A DNA stretch of 22,644 nt from Deinococcus sp. (lineage in GTDB: Bacteria; Deinococcota; Deinococci; Deinococcales; Deinococcaceae). The stretch covers positions 1-22,644 of the forward strand of contig NZ_JAUNHK010000043.1 of assembly GCF_030523985.1 (NCBI RefSeq), in the 5' to 3' direction. This document shows, one piece after another, positions 1 to 6,384 of the stretch (positions are counted from its first letter, which is position 1; each line of letters opens with the position of its first letter). The position numbers and the translations under genes were made by a program. The notes beneath the pieces were generated by a model. The model did not search any database, was not told where the DNA came from, and worked only from the letters and a program-made list of their open reading frames with translations.

Positions 1-118
1 CGGCACAAGTTGGAAGCGCTTCACGCGGGCTTGAGGTGACGCCGGGTCAGTGAATAGAAACTTTGAGCTCTCCGCCCACCTCATGGCCCACCGCTGACTC
101 AATCGCCACAATGTCCCC

Positions 119-688
119 ATGTCGCTGCACATTCGCCCCGCCCAGACCTTCGATGCCCAGTTTGCCGCCCCGCTGATTCAGGAGGCGATCGGCAGCATCG
201 GCTGGGAACTGACAGGAACGGACAACGATGAGGACGCTGCGCACGTCGTCGCGCAGTTTTTCGGGTTGCGGGGCAATCGCCTCAGCTTTACCAACGCACT
301 CGTTGCGGAGCTGGAGGGGCGTCCGGTGGGCATAGCGCTAGCCTATCCCGGCGAACTGGCCCAGGCCCTCGACGACCCGTTTCGGCAGCACCGCGCCAGC
401 CTGGGCCTGACGCCCGAAGTGGTCAGCGAGGCCGAAGCGGGTGAGTTTTATCTGGACACCCTGGCGACGGTGGCGTCGGCGCGGGGTCAGGGCGTCGGCG
501 CGGCGCTGATTGCGGCTTGCGGCGAACGGGCGCGGGCGCTGGGGCTGCCGCTCACGCTGCTGGTCGAAGACGGCAACCCGGCGCGGCGGCTCTACGAACG
601 CAGCGGCTTTGTGCCAGCGGGCGAAGCCTTCATCGCGGGGCACCGCTATGAGCGGCTGGTGCTTCAGGCCACGACCTCGGAGCTTTGA
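119..688 (+). CDS. GNAT-family N-acetyltransferase (189 aa)
   Basis: Probable acetyl-CoA-dependent acetyltransferase of unknown substrate. The GNAT fold is supported by a core strand followed by the CoA-binding motif A (TVASARGQGVGAALI, residues 117-131, with the R/Q-G-x-G pattern) and a motif B region NPARRLYERSGF (153-164), where Asn and Tyr are the positions usually involved in CoA and catalysis in this superfamily. Residues 1-110 form the variable acceptor-binding half. The ATG at 119 is chosen because the protein begins directly with the first beta strand (LHIRPAQ). No Shine-Dalgarno is visible; CACAAT ends six bases upstream and could be a weak -10 for a leaderless message, but it departs from the TANNNT pattern seen elsewhere. 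It lies just upstream of another GNAT on the same strand. The fold is confident; the substrate cannot be told. Confidence 0.85.
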   Translation: MSLHIRPAQTFDAQFAAPLIQEAIGSIGWELTGTDNDEDAAHVVAQFFGLRGNRLSFTNALVAELEGRPVGIALAYPGELAQALDDPFRQHRASLGLTPEVVSEAEAGEFYLDTLATVASARGQGVGAALIAACGERARALGLPLTLLVEDGNPARRLYERSGFVPAGEAFIAGHRYERLVLQATTSEL

Positions 689-717
689 GCCGCGTGCCGC
701 GTGGCCCACGGCCTCTA

Positions 718-723
718 TATACT
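718..723 (+). promoter_or_regulatory. -10 box of a leaderless promoter for the GNAT at 731
   Basis: TATACT is followed by exactly seven bases and then a GTG codon in the reading frame of the downstream GNAT. There is no Shine-Dalgarno. The spacing puts the transcript start at or one base before the start codon, as in known Deinococcus leaderless promoters. It also argues for the GTG at 731 over the in-frame GTG at 701. Confidence 0.6.
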
Positions 724-730
724 CCCCGCC

Positions 731-1291
731 GTGCCCGACCTCCGCGACCTTCCTGTGGTACTGCGTGACCGCCAGCCCGCCGACCTGCCCACCCTTGCCC
801 GCTGGCTGACCGACGAGGAGGCCGAGTGGCGCCAGTGGGACGCACCCTACACGCCCGCCGCCCAGGCCAACAAGCTGCTGTCGGGCTATGTCCGTTCCAT
901 GCGGCTGCTTCCTCCCGACGCCGACGAACAGGTGATTGACGTGGGCGGCGTGGTGGTCGGAATGGTCAACCGCTCGGAAAAAGGCCACAGCGGGAGCGGC
1001 TGGTGGGATTTGGGCATTCTGATTTATGACCCGGCGTACTGGAGCGGTGGCGTGGGCACGCGGGCGCTGTCCCTGTGGGTGCAGGACACGCTGGACTGGA
1101 CAGATGCCCACACCCTGACCGTGACCACCTGGAGCGGCAACGAGCGCATGATTCGGGCGGCCCGTCGCCTGGGCTTTGCCGAATGCAGCCGGGTGCGCGA
1201 AGCCTGGGACGTGGGCGGCGTGCGTTACGACTCGGTGCGCCTCGACCTGTTGCGGCGCGAGTGGCTGCAACGCGAACAGAAGGAACACTAA
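731..1291 (+). CDS. GNAT-family acetyltransferase, RimJ/RimL-like (186 aa)
   Basis: Probable acetyltransferase of the RimJ/RimL-type GNAT branch, which acetylates protein N-termini, aminoglycosides or small amines; the substrate here is unknown. Visible features are the opening LRDRQPADLPTLARWL, typical of this branch, a WDLGILIYDPAYWSGGVGTRAL block (residues 92-113) that is the acetyl-CoA loop, and TWSGNERMIRAARRLGF (133-149), where the Asn-x-x-Met/Ala-x-x-x-x-x-x-x-Gly-Phe pattern is motif B. Start chosen at GTG 731, because TATACT sits seven bases upstream and the ten codons from GTG 701 overlap that promoter. It is strongly similar in sequence to the GNAT at 8841-9380 on the other strand (shared WDAPY, IYDP.HW/YW, TTWSGNERM, RYDSVRL), so the two are paralogues. 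The next gene starts three bases after its stop. Confidence 0.85.
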   Translation: MPDLRDLPVVLRDRQPADLPTLARWLTDEEAEWRQWDAPYTPAAQANKLLSGYVRSMRLLPPDADEQVIDVGGVVVGMVNRSEKGHSGSGWWDLGILIYDPAYWSGGVGTRALSLWVQDTLDWTDAHTLTVTTWSGNERMIRAARRLGFAECSRVREAWDVGGVRYDSVRLDLLRREWLQREQKEH

Positions 1292-1294
1292 AGG

Positions 1295-1915
1295 ATGCCG
1301 CGCCAGAAGGGGGAAAAACCCGTCAACCCGCCCGGCTACCTCGCCACGCAAGACCTCAAGGAACGGGGCTGGACGCCGCGCCTGATCGAGCGGTATCTGG
1401 GGCCGCACGACCTGACCCGCGAAAACGGCCTAAAAATGGGCCGCCGCCGTCTGCCCCCGGTCAAGCTCTATCTCGAAACCCGCGTGGACGAAGCCGAGCG
1501 CGACGACGCTTTTCTGGCGGCCCAGGCCAAAGCCGCCGACGCCCGCGAACGCGCCGCCCGCAACCGCGAACTGCGAGAAGCCAGACGCGCCGCCGAATTG
1601 CAGGCCGCCGCCGCGAGTTACGCCCCCACCATTCACCCCGAACCCCTCCGCAAAGGCGCGAAGAACAAGGCCCGCGCCCCTTACCTTGCCAGACTGGACA
1701 AGGCGCAGCGCCATCTGGAAAAACAACTCGGCAAGGTGACGGAAAAGGAAGCGGCTAGGCTCCGCGCCCTGCTGCTGGAAAGGCTCGACACTGCCCTGGC
1801 CGCCGTCTACGACTGGTTCCCCGCGCCGGGGGCAGCCAAAGCGCCCGCCAAAGCTGTTAGGGAAGAGTCGGCAGAAGCCCAGCCGAGCGACTGGCGCGAC
1901 TGGGACTGGGACTGA
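1295..1915 (+). CDS. Hypothetical basic helical protein with Trp/Asp tail (206 aa)
   Basis: I do not recognise a named family. Residues 18-68 (ATQDLKERGWTPRLIERYLG, then a basic stretch and LPPVKLYLETRVDEAE) resemble a short N-terminal element in some actinobacterial and Deinococcus proteins, in which a helix ending in a Leu-Gly-x-x-Asp turn is followed by an aromatic/arginine motif; this is memory, not a search. Residues 65-108 and 130-170 are Ala/Arg/Glu/Lys-rich and probably long helices or coiled coils. The protein is very basic until an acidic tail that ends SDWRDWDWD. There is no signal peptide or membrane segment, so it is probably cytosolic and possibly nucleic-acid binding (inference). 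ATG 1295 follows the GNAT stop by three bases, with AAGGA about ten bases before it, so the two are likely co-transcribed and translationally coupled. Confidence 0.75.
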   Translation: MPRQKGEKPVNPPGYLATQDLKERGWTPRLIERYLGPHDLTRENGLKMGRRRLPPVKLYLETRVDEAERDDAFLAAQAKAADARERAARNRELREARRAAELQAAAASYAPTIHPEPLRKGAKNKARAPYLARLDKAQRHLEKQLGKVTEKEAARLRALLLERLDTALAAVYDWFPAPGAAKAPAKAVREESAEAQPSDWRDWDWD

Positions 1916-2216
1916 GAGGCGGACGGCTAAGGGCAGATGGCAGATGGCTTAGTCCTCCAGAACCTTGGGGAAATTCGAGAAAAGCGTGTTTTCAGGGCGA
2001 CGAAAGCCCTTTGAGCACTGGGCGATGCCGAAAGGTCTCTGATGATTTGAAACAGGATGACCATGGCTCATCTGCCGTCCCGTAGACACGGTGTTTTTAG
2101 CGCTTGCGGCGGTGAGAGGCCCGGACGTGTAGAGCGCTAAGCGGGGGGAAACGCGGATAACCTGCCGCTTGCACCTCTGCACAAACAAACCGCGCCGGGC
2201 AGGTGGGCCGAGCGCC
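1916..2216. other. Intergenic region before lysJ, no gene seen
   Basis: About 300 bases without a convincing ORF and with visibly lower G+C than its flanks. It holds a tandem GGCAGATGG/CAGATGG near 1932-1947, whose sequence is echoed in inverted form by CATCTGCCGTCC at 2069-2080 (partner GGACGG at 1921-1926 plus GGCAGATG at 1932-1939). A small hairpin AGGGC/GCCCT lies at 1994-2010, and two related direct copies AGCGCTTGCGGCGG and AGCGCTAAGCGGGG lie at about 2099 and 2133. The last pair could be regulatory for lysJ. Nothing here is strong enough to name. Confidence 0.4.
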
Positions 2217-2222
2217 TAGACT
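2217..2222 (+). promoter_or_regulatory. -10 box of a leaderless lysJ promoter
   Basis: TAGACT followed by exactly seven bases (gaccccc) and the ATG of lysJ, with no Shine-Dalgarno. The same hexamer at the same distance precedes cysK and aroK in this window. No good -35 could be made out. Confidence 0.65.
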
Positions 2223-2229
2223 GACCCCC

Positions 2230-3483
2230 ATGACCACCAGTAACGACAGCAAGTGGCTGGCCGCCGAGAAGCGGTACGACAGCGGCGTCTTCAACAAGCA
2301 CGACGTGGTGATGGTGCGCGGGCAGGGCGCGACGGTGTGGGACGAACACGGGCGGTCGTACATCGACTGCGTGGTGGGCTACGGGGTCGCCACCATCGGG
2401 CACAGCCACCCCGACGTGGTGAAGGCCGTGCAGGAGCAGGCCGCCAAGCTCATCTCCATGCCCCAGACCATCCCCAACGACAAGCGGGCCGAGTACCTTC
2501 AGGAACTCGTGAGCGTGCTGCCGCAGGGCCTCGACCGCGTGTTCCTGTGCAATTCCGGCACCGAGGCGATGGAAGCCGCCAAGAAATTTGCGATTACCGG
2601 AACGGGCCGCCAGAAGTTCGTGGCGATGAAGCGCGGCTTTTCCGGGCGCACGCTGGGTGCACTGGCGCTGACCTGGGAACCCAAATACCGTGAACCTTTC
2701 GGGGAAGCAGTGGACAGCAAAAACGTGACCCACATCACCTACGGCAACATCGAAGAACTGCGGGCCGCCGTCACCGAGGACGTCGCCGCCGTCATCATCG
2801 AACCCGTGCAGGGCGAGGGCGGCGTGCGGCCTGCCAGCACCGAATTTATGCAAGAAGCCCGCCGCATCACCCGCGAAAAGGGCGCCCTGCTGATTCTGGA
2901 CGAAATTCAGACCGGGTTTTGCCGCACCGGAAAAATGTTCGCCTGTGAACACAGCGGCGTGATTCCCGACGGCATCACCCTGGCAAAAGCGATGGCGGGC
3001 GGCGTCCCGACGGGTGCGTTCGCGATGACGGCGGAGGTCGCTGACCGGATGCCCGCTGGGGGGCACGGCGGCACCTTCGGCGGCAACCCGCTGAGCATGG
3101 CGGCGGGCGTGGCGACCCTGCGGGCCATGAAGCGTGAAGGCATGGCCGAGCAGGCCCGCGAGAAGGGCGAGTACATGATGGAAAAACTGCGGGCCATCGC
3201 CTCGCCCAAAATCCGCGAGGTGCGCGGCCTGGGTCTGATGATCGGCGTCGAACTCAAGGAAAAGAGTGCGCCCTACATTCACGCGCTGGAACACGACGAG
3301 GGCGTGCTGACCCTCGCCGCCACGCCCCTGGTAGTACGTTTCCTGCCGCCCGTCGCGATTACCAAGGAGCAGATTGACCAGGTAGCCGCCGCCTTCGAGC
3401 GCGTGCTGCAAAACGTCAATCCCCGAGAGGAGCGTCAGGCCGAACTGAGGGCCAAGCAGGGCGAGAGCATTCAGACCGAATAA
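2230..3483 (+). CDS. lysJ: LysW-linked semialdehyde / acetylornithine-type aminotransferase LysJ (417 aa)
   Basis: PLP-dependent class III aminotransferase. In the LysW (alpha-aminoadipate) pathway of Thermus and Deinococcus this enzyme aminates LysW-gamma-aminoadipate semialdehyde during lysine synthesis; relatives act on N-acetylornithine, and one enzyme can serve both pathways. Evidence: the opening after Y16 ([20 protein letters not shown]), CNSGTEA (107-113) for PLP phosphate, [14 protein letters not shown] (221-234) with Asp224 facing the pyridine nitrogen, LAKAMAGG (251-258) with Lys253 as the Schiff-base lysine, and [10 protein letters not shown] near 290. Full length for the family. 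The start is ATG 2230, supported by TAGACT seven bases upstream; an in-frame GTG at 2203 lies before that promoter. It stands alone on the + strand with a terminator hairpin after it. Assignment as LysJ rather than plain ArgD rests on recognised similarity to the Deinococcus protein. Confidence 0.9.
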   Translation: MTTSNDSKWLAAEKRYDSGVFNKHDVVMVRGQGATVWDEHGRSYIDCVVGYGVATIGHSHPDVVKAVQEQAAKLISMPQTIPNDKRAEYLQELVSVLPQGLDRVFLCNSGTEAMEAAKKFAITGTGRQKFVAMKRGFSGRTLGALALTWEPKYREPFGEAVDSKNVTHITYGNIEELRAAVTEDVAAVIIEPVQGEGGVRPASTEFMQEARRITREKGALLILDEIQTGFCRTGKMFACEHSGVIPDGITLAKAMAGGVPTGAFAMTAEVADRMPAGGHGGTFGGNPLSMAAGVATLRAMKREGMAEQAREKGEYMMEKLRAIASPKIREVRGLGLMIGVELKEKSAPYIHALEHDEGVLTLAATPLVVRFLPPVAITKEQIDQVAAAFERVLQNVNPREERQAELRAKQGESIQTE

Positions 3484-3510
3484 GGCGGGCTTTGCCCCCA
3501 CACAGCGTCC

Positions 3511-3559
3511 GACATGGGAAGGCCAGAGAAATCACGGCCTTTCCATGTCTTTTGACGTG
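3511..3559 (+). terminator. Rho-independent-type terminator after lysJ
   Basis: A 14-base arm at 3511-3524 (GACATGGGAAGGCC) pairs with 3536-3549 (GGCCTTTCCATGTC), with one G-T pair, around an 11-base loop. T-rich sequence follows (ttttgacgtgactttttgg). It lies 27 bases after the lysJ stop. Confidence 0.75.
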
Positions 3560-3895
3560 ACTTTTTGGCCGACACCCCTGGCCTCCGGTATACCCCCATC
3601 GGGGCAACCCGCGCCCGAAAGATTCGTCTAGATAGGGTCGGCTGCTCAGCACGACTTTGACTCGGTACAATAGTATGCGAGCATCCAAACACGTATTTGG
3701 CACCAGGCGAAGGCCCGAGTGTCGGCCAGAAAGGGGGCGCCAGCCTCTTTTCCCGAGCAAATATGCCGACTTTCAGCGGGCCTGCCCTGGGTCTTCATCC
3801 TGACCTGCTCCCCGCCGCTTCCGTTCTCAGCGAATCGAGAAGGCCACGACTCGAACGGAACTCCTGCCGCTTCTTTTCACCCCACGAGGATCACT
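3560..3895 (+). promoter_or_regulatory. Long untranslated region upstream of the SBF-family transporter
   Basis: No coding sequence is convincing in this stretch. TACAAT at about 3666-3671 is the best -10 candidate; if it is real, the transporter message has a leader of over 200 bases, unlike the leaderless neighbours. A GC-rich part (about 3700-3760) can fold, including AAAGGGGG at 3730-3737 against CCTCTTTT at 3744-3751 (two G-T pairs), which resembles a weak terminator inside the leader. I do not recognise a known riboswitch consensus. The transporter has a Shine-Dalgarno (GAGGAT) just before its ATG. Confidence 0.35.
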
Positions 3896-4771
3896 ATGTC
3901 GGACGGACTTATCAGCACGGTATTGCCCCTCTGCCTTGCCATCGTGATGGCGGGCCTGGGTCTGGAGTTGACGCTCAGGGACTTTGCCCGCGTCAAGGAC
4001 AACCCCAAGGCCGTTATGGTCGCGCTTTTTTGCCAGTTGGTCATTATGGTGTCCATCGCCTTCGTCCTCTGCACCTTGCTCAAGCTGCCGCCCATGCTGG
4101 CCGTCGGCATGATGATGCTCGCCGCCTCGCCGGGCGGAGCGACCGCCAACCTGTTCAGCTACATCTTCAAGGGCGACCTGGCGCTCAATATTTCCCTGAC
4201 CGCCGTCAATTCCTTGATTGCCGCCTTTACCTTTCCCCTCATCGTCAACTTTGCCATGGGGCACTTCGCTGGCGACAGTCAGCAGGTCGGACTCCAGTTC
4301 GGCAAAGTCCTGCAAGTGTTCGCCATCATCCTCATTCCGGTCGCCATCGGCATGTTGATTCGCCATTACAACCCGAGTCTCGCCGGGCGGCTGGAAAAGT
4401 TCGTTCGGGTGTTCGCGGCCATCTTTCTGGTCTTCATTATTCTCGGCGCGATCATTTCCGAGCGTGAAAACTTGTCGCGGTACTTCTACCAGGTCGGCGC
4501 GGCCACGGCTCTTTTTTGCCTGCTCAGTTTGCTTGTCGGCTACTTTGTCCCCAAGCTGGCTGGCGTCACCGCAAAACAGGCCAGAGCGTGTGCGTTTGAA
4601 ATCGGCGTTCACAACAGCACCCTGGCGATGACGATCGCGCTGACCCTGATGAACAACACCGAGATGGCGATTCCCGCAGCGATCTACTCCATTTTCATGT
4701 ACGTCTTCGCTGTCCTCTTCGGGCTTTTGCTCAACAAGTTCGAGCCGCTGCCCGAGCAGACGCCTGCCTGA
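3896..4771 (+). CDS. Bile acid:sodium symporter (SBF/BASS) family transporter (291 aa)
   Basis: Integral membrane transporter of the SBF/BASS fold, whose members move bile acids, pyruvate, pantothenate or other organic anions with sodium; the substrate here is unknown. There are about nine or ten hydrophobic segments. Recognisable family blocks are MAGLGLELT near residue 18 (first half), SPGGATANLFSYI (about 78-90), and EIGVHNSTLAMTIAL in the second half, the crossover-helix region that in this family carries the sodium-site residues (Glu, Asn). Length is normal. The start at ATG 3896 is chosen because a GAGGAT Shine-Dalgarno lies at the right distance and membrane-type sequence begins at once; the frame is open back to 3719, but that part is Pro/Ser/Arg-rich and unlike the family. 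G+C is somewhat lower than in neighbouring genes. No partner genes adjoin it. Confidence 0.85.
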   Translation: MSDGLISTVLPLCLAIVMAGLGLELTLRDFARVKDNPKAVMVALFCQLVIMVSIAFVLCTLLKLPPMLAVGMMMLAASPGGATANLFSYIFKGDLALNISLTAVNSLIAAFTFPLIVNFAMGHFAGDSQQVGLQFGKVLQVFAIILIPVAIGMLIRHYNPSLAGRLEKFVRVFAAIFLVFIILGAIISERENLSRYFYQVGAATALFCLLSLLVGYFVPKLAGVTAKQARACAFEIGVHNSTLAMTIALTLMNNTEMAIPAAIYSIFMYVFAVLFGLLLNKFEPLPEQTPA

Positions 4772-4796
4772 GCCATAAGAAAGCCGCCCCCAAACA

Positions 4797-4835
4797 GGAA
4801 CGCCGCCCGTGAGCACAACCGCCGGGCGGCGTTCC
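4797..4835 (+). terminator. Strong hairpin terminator after the SBF transporter
   Basis: Perfect 13-base inverted repeat, GGAACGCCGCCCG at 4797-4809 and CGGGCGGCGTTCC at 4823-4835, with a 13-base loop, 25 bases after the transporter stop. The T-tract is poor (tctgt), so efficiency is uncertain. Confidence 0.7.
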
Positions 4836-4898
4836 TCTGTCGAGGCTCGGCTGCTCCGCTAAGCCACTTCTCCTATCGCCCCCCTTCCCTGCCCGCGC

Positions 4899-4904
4899 TA
4901 GGGT
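4899..4904 (+). promoter_or_regulatory. Probable -10 box for the MATE gene
   Basis: TAGGGT ends ten bases before the ATG at 4915. The expected transcript start leaves a leader of about three or four bases, so the message would be effectively leaderless. No Shine-Dalgarno precedes the ATG. Confidence 0.45.
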
Positions 4905-4914
4905 GACGGCTGCT

Positions 4915-6318
4915 ATGTCTGCCCCTTCCCCCTCTGAATCGTTGCATTCCCCCCCGCTCCGAACCCCCAACCGGGAGATAGCCGAACTCGCCATTCCGGT
5001 CAGTCTGGAAATGGTGATTCAACTCGTGCTGACGTTCATCAACCAGATGATCGTGGGCCGCCTGGGTGAAGTGGCGGTGGCGGCGGTGGGGCTGTCGGGG
5101 AGCCTCAGTTTCCTGTTTTTCGTGACGCTGGGGGCCATCGGTTCGGGCACCAGCATCCTGATTGCGCGGCGTTTCGGGGCGGGCGATACGGCGGGGGTCA
5201 ACCATACCCTCAGCGTGACGGTGGTGCTGAGTCTGGTGCTGGGGGCCGTGCTGACCGCGCCGACCATGCTGGGCAGCGGGGCGATTTTGCGGCTGGCGGG
5301 GGGCGCACCCGACGTGACCGAGGCGGCCATTCCCTACCTGCGGGTGGTCATGCTGGCGCTGGTGCCGGGGATGCTGGGCTGGGTGCTGACCGGGGCGCTG
5401 AGGTCGCTGGGTCGCACCCGCACGCCGCTGGTCGCCACCATCCTGACGGTCTTGCTGGAAGTGGTGCTGGCCTACGCACTGGTGTTCGGCTTTGGGCCGC
5501 TGCCCGAGCTGGGGCTGGTCGGCGCAGCGTGGGCGATCCTGTTCGCCAACGTGTTCAAGACGCTGTTTCTGGCCTACCAGATTTACGGGCCGCGCCACCT
5601 CGCCGCCTTCGCGCTGCCGCGTGGGGGGTGGGGCAGCATCACCGGGCCGCTGTTTGCCATCAGTGCGCCGCTGGCGTTTACCGAATTTGCCTGGAGCCTG
5701 GGCGGATTCCTCTACAACGCCGTGTTCGCCCGCGTCGGCACGGCGGCGCTGGCGGCGGCAGGCATCGCTGGAACGTTGGAGGGCATCTTCATCGTGGCGT
5801 CCTTCGGGCTGATGAGTGCCGCCACCGTCCTCATCGGGCGCAGTCTGGGCGCGGGCGACGGGGCGGGGGCGCGGGCCTGGCTGGGCCGTATTTCGCGGTT
5901 GGGCCTGGTCACGGGGCTGGGCTTTGGGGTGCTGTTTGCCGTCAGTGGCCTGCTCGTGCCGAGCCTCTTTCCCAAAGTCGGGGCCGAAGTTCACCACATC
6001 GCTCTGGTCGGCATCCTTATCAACGCGGCGACCCAGGTCTTCAAGGTTCGCAACATGATTGTCGGCGGTGGCGTGCTGCCCGGCGTGGGCGACGGCAAAG
6101 GCGTGATTGTGGGCGACGTGGTGGGCGCGTTCGTGGTGGGGCTGCCGCTCGCCATCTATCTGGGCCTGTACACCCCGCTGGGCGTCTGGGGCGTCTTTCT
6201 GGCCCGCAGTCTGGAAGAAGTGACCAAAGCCCTGATTTTCGAGTGGCGGCGCAGACAGGTGAACTGGGACAAACTGGCGCAGGAACACAAGGGAAAGGAA
6301 GTGGCGGCGGCGCATTAA
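4915..6318 (+). CDS. MATE-family multidrug/toxin efflux protein (467 aa)
   Basis: Multi-antimicrobial extrusion transporter in the inner membrane, expected to export cationic or aromatic compounds using a sodium or proton gradient. About twelve hydrophobic segments are present, in two homologous halves. Family marks are [13 protein letters not shown] at the first helix (residues 20-32), the [21 protein letters not shown] block (about 44-64) that is typical of the MATE N-half, [15 protein letters not shown] after it, and the matching [11 protein letters not shown] in the C-half. Length (about 450-480) is normal. ATG 4915 is preferred over the in-frame GTG at 4903, because the GTG overlaps the TAGGGT promoter element. 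The gene is flanked by terminator hairpins on both sides, so it is a single-gene unit. The substrate is not predictable. High confidence in family. Confidence 0.92.
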   Translation: MSAPSPSESLHSPPLRTPNREIAELAIPVSLEMVIQLVLTFINQMIVGRLGEVAVAAVGLSGSLSFLFFVTLGAIGSGTSILIARRFGAGDTAGVNHTLSVTVVLSLVLGAVLTAPTMLGSGAILRLAGGAPDVTEAAIPYLRVVMLALVPGMLGWVLTGALRSLGRTRTPLVATILTVLLEVVLAYALVFGFGPLPELGLVGAAWAILFANVFKTLFLAYQIYGPRHLAAFALPRGGWGSITGPLFAISAPLAFTEFAWSLGGFLYNAVFARVGTAALAAAGIAGTLEGIFIVASFGLMSAATVLIGRSLGAGDGAGARAWLGRISRLGLVTGLGFGVLFAVSGLLVPSLFPKVGAEVHHIALVGILINAATQVFKVRNMIVGGGVLPGVGDGKGVIVGDVVGAFVVGLPLAIYLGLYTPLGVWGVFLARSLEEVTKALIFEWRRRQVNWDKLAQEHKGKEVAAAH

Positions 6319-6336
6319 AGGAGGCGGCAGGGCAAA

Positions 6337-6375
6337 AAAGGAGCGGACGGAGAACTTCCCGTCCGCTCCTCTTTG
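6337..6375. terminator. Bidirectional terminator between the MATE gene and the fusion gene
   Basis: AGGAGCGGACGG at 6339-6350 pairs perfectly with CCGTCCGCTCCT at 6359-6370 around an 8-base loop. It is flanked by an A-run at 6334-6339 and a T-rich end (ctctttg), so it can act for both converging genes, which end at 6318 (+) and 6385 (-). Confidence 0.8.
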
Positions 6376-6384
6376 CTGCCAACC

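Noticed and set aside
2230..3483. lysJ as the alkylamine-forming transaminase that would work with the fusion gene
   Set aside because: Its sequence fits the lysine/arginine-pathway enzyme and it is in a different transcription unit, so the link would be speculation.
2137..3501. 454-codon minus-strand frame opposite lysJ
   Set aside because: Antisense shadow; the + strand encodes a complete aminotransferase with all PLP residues.
3660..3895. Named riboswitch in the transporter leader
   Set aside because: I looked for TPP, FMN, cobalamin, SAM, glycine and ZTP signature cores and saw none.
4873..6315. 480-codon minus-strand frame opposite the MATE gene
   Set aside because: Extremely rich in Gln/His/Arg/Pro, as expected for the complement of a hydrophobic membrane-protein gene.
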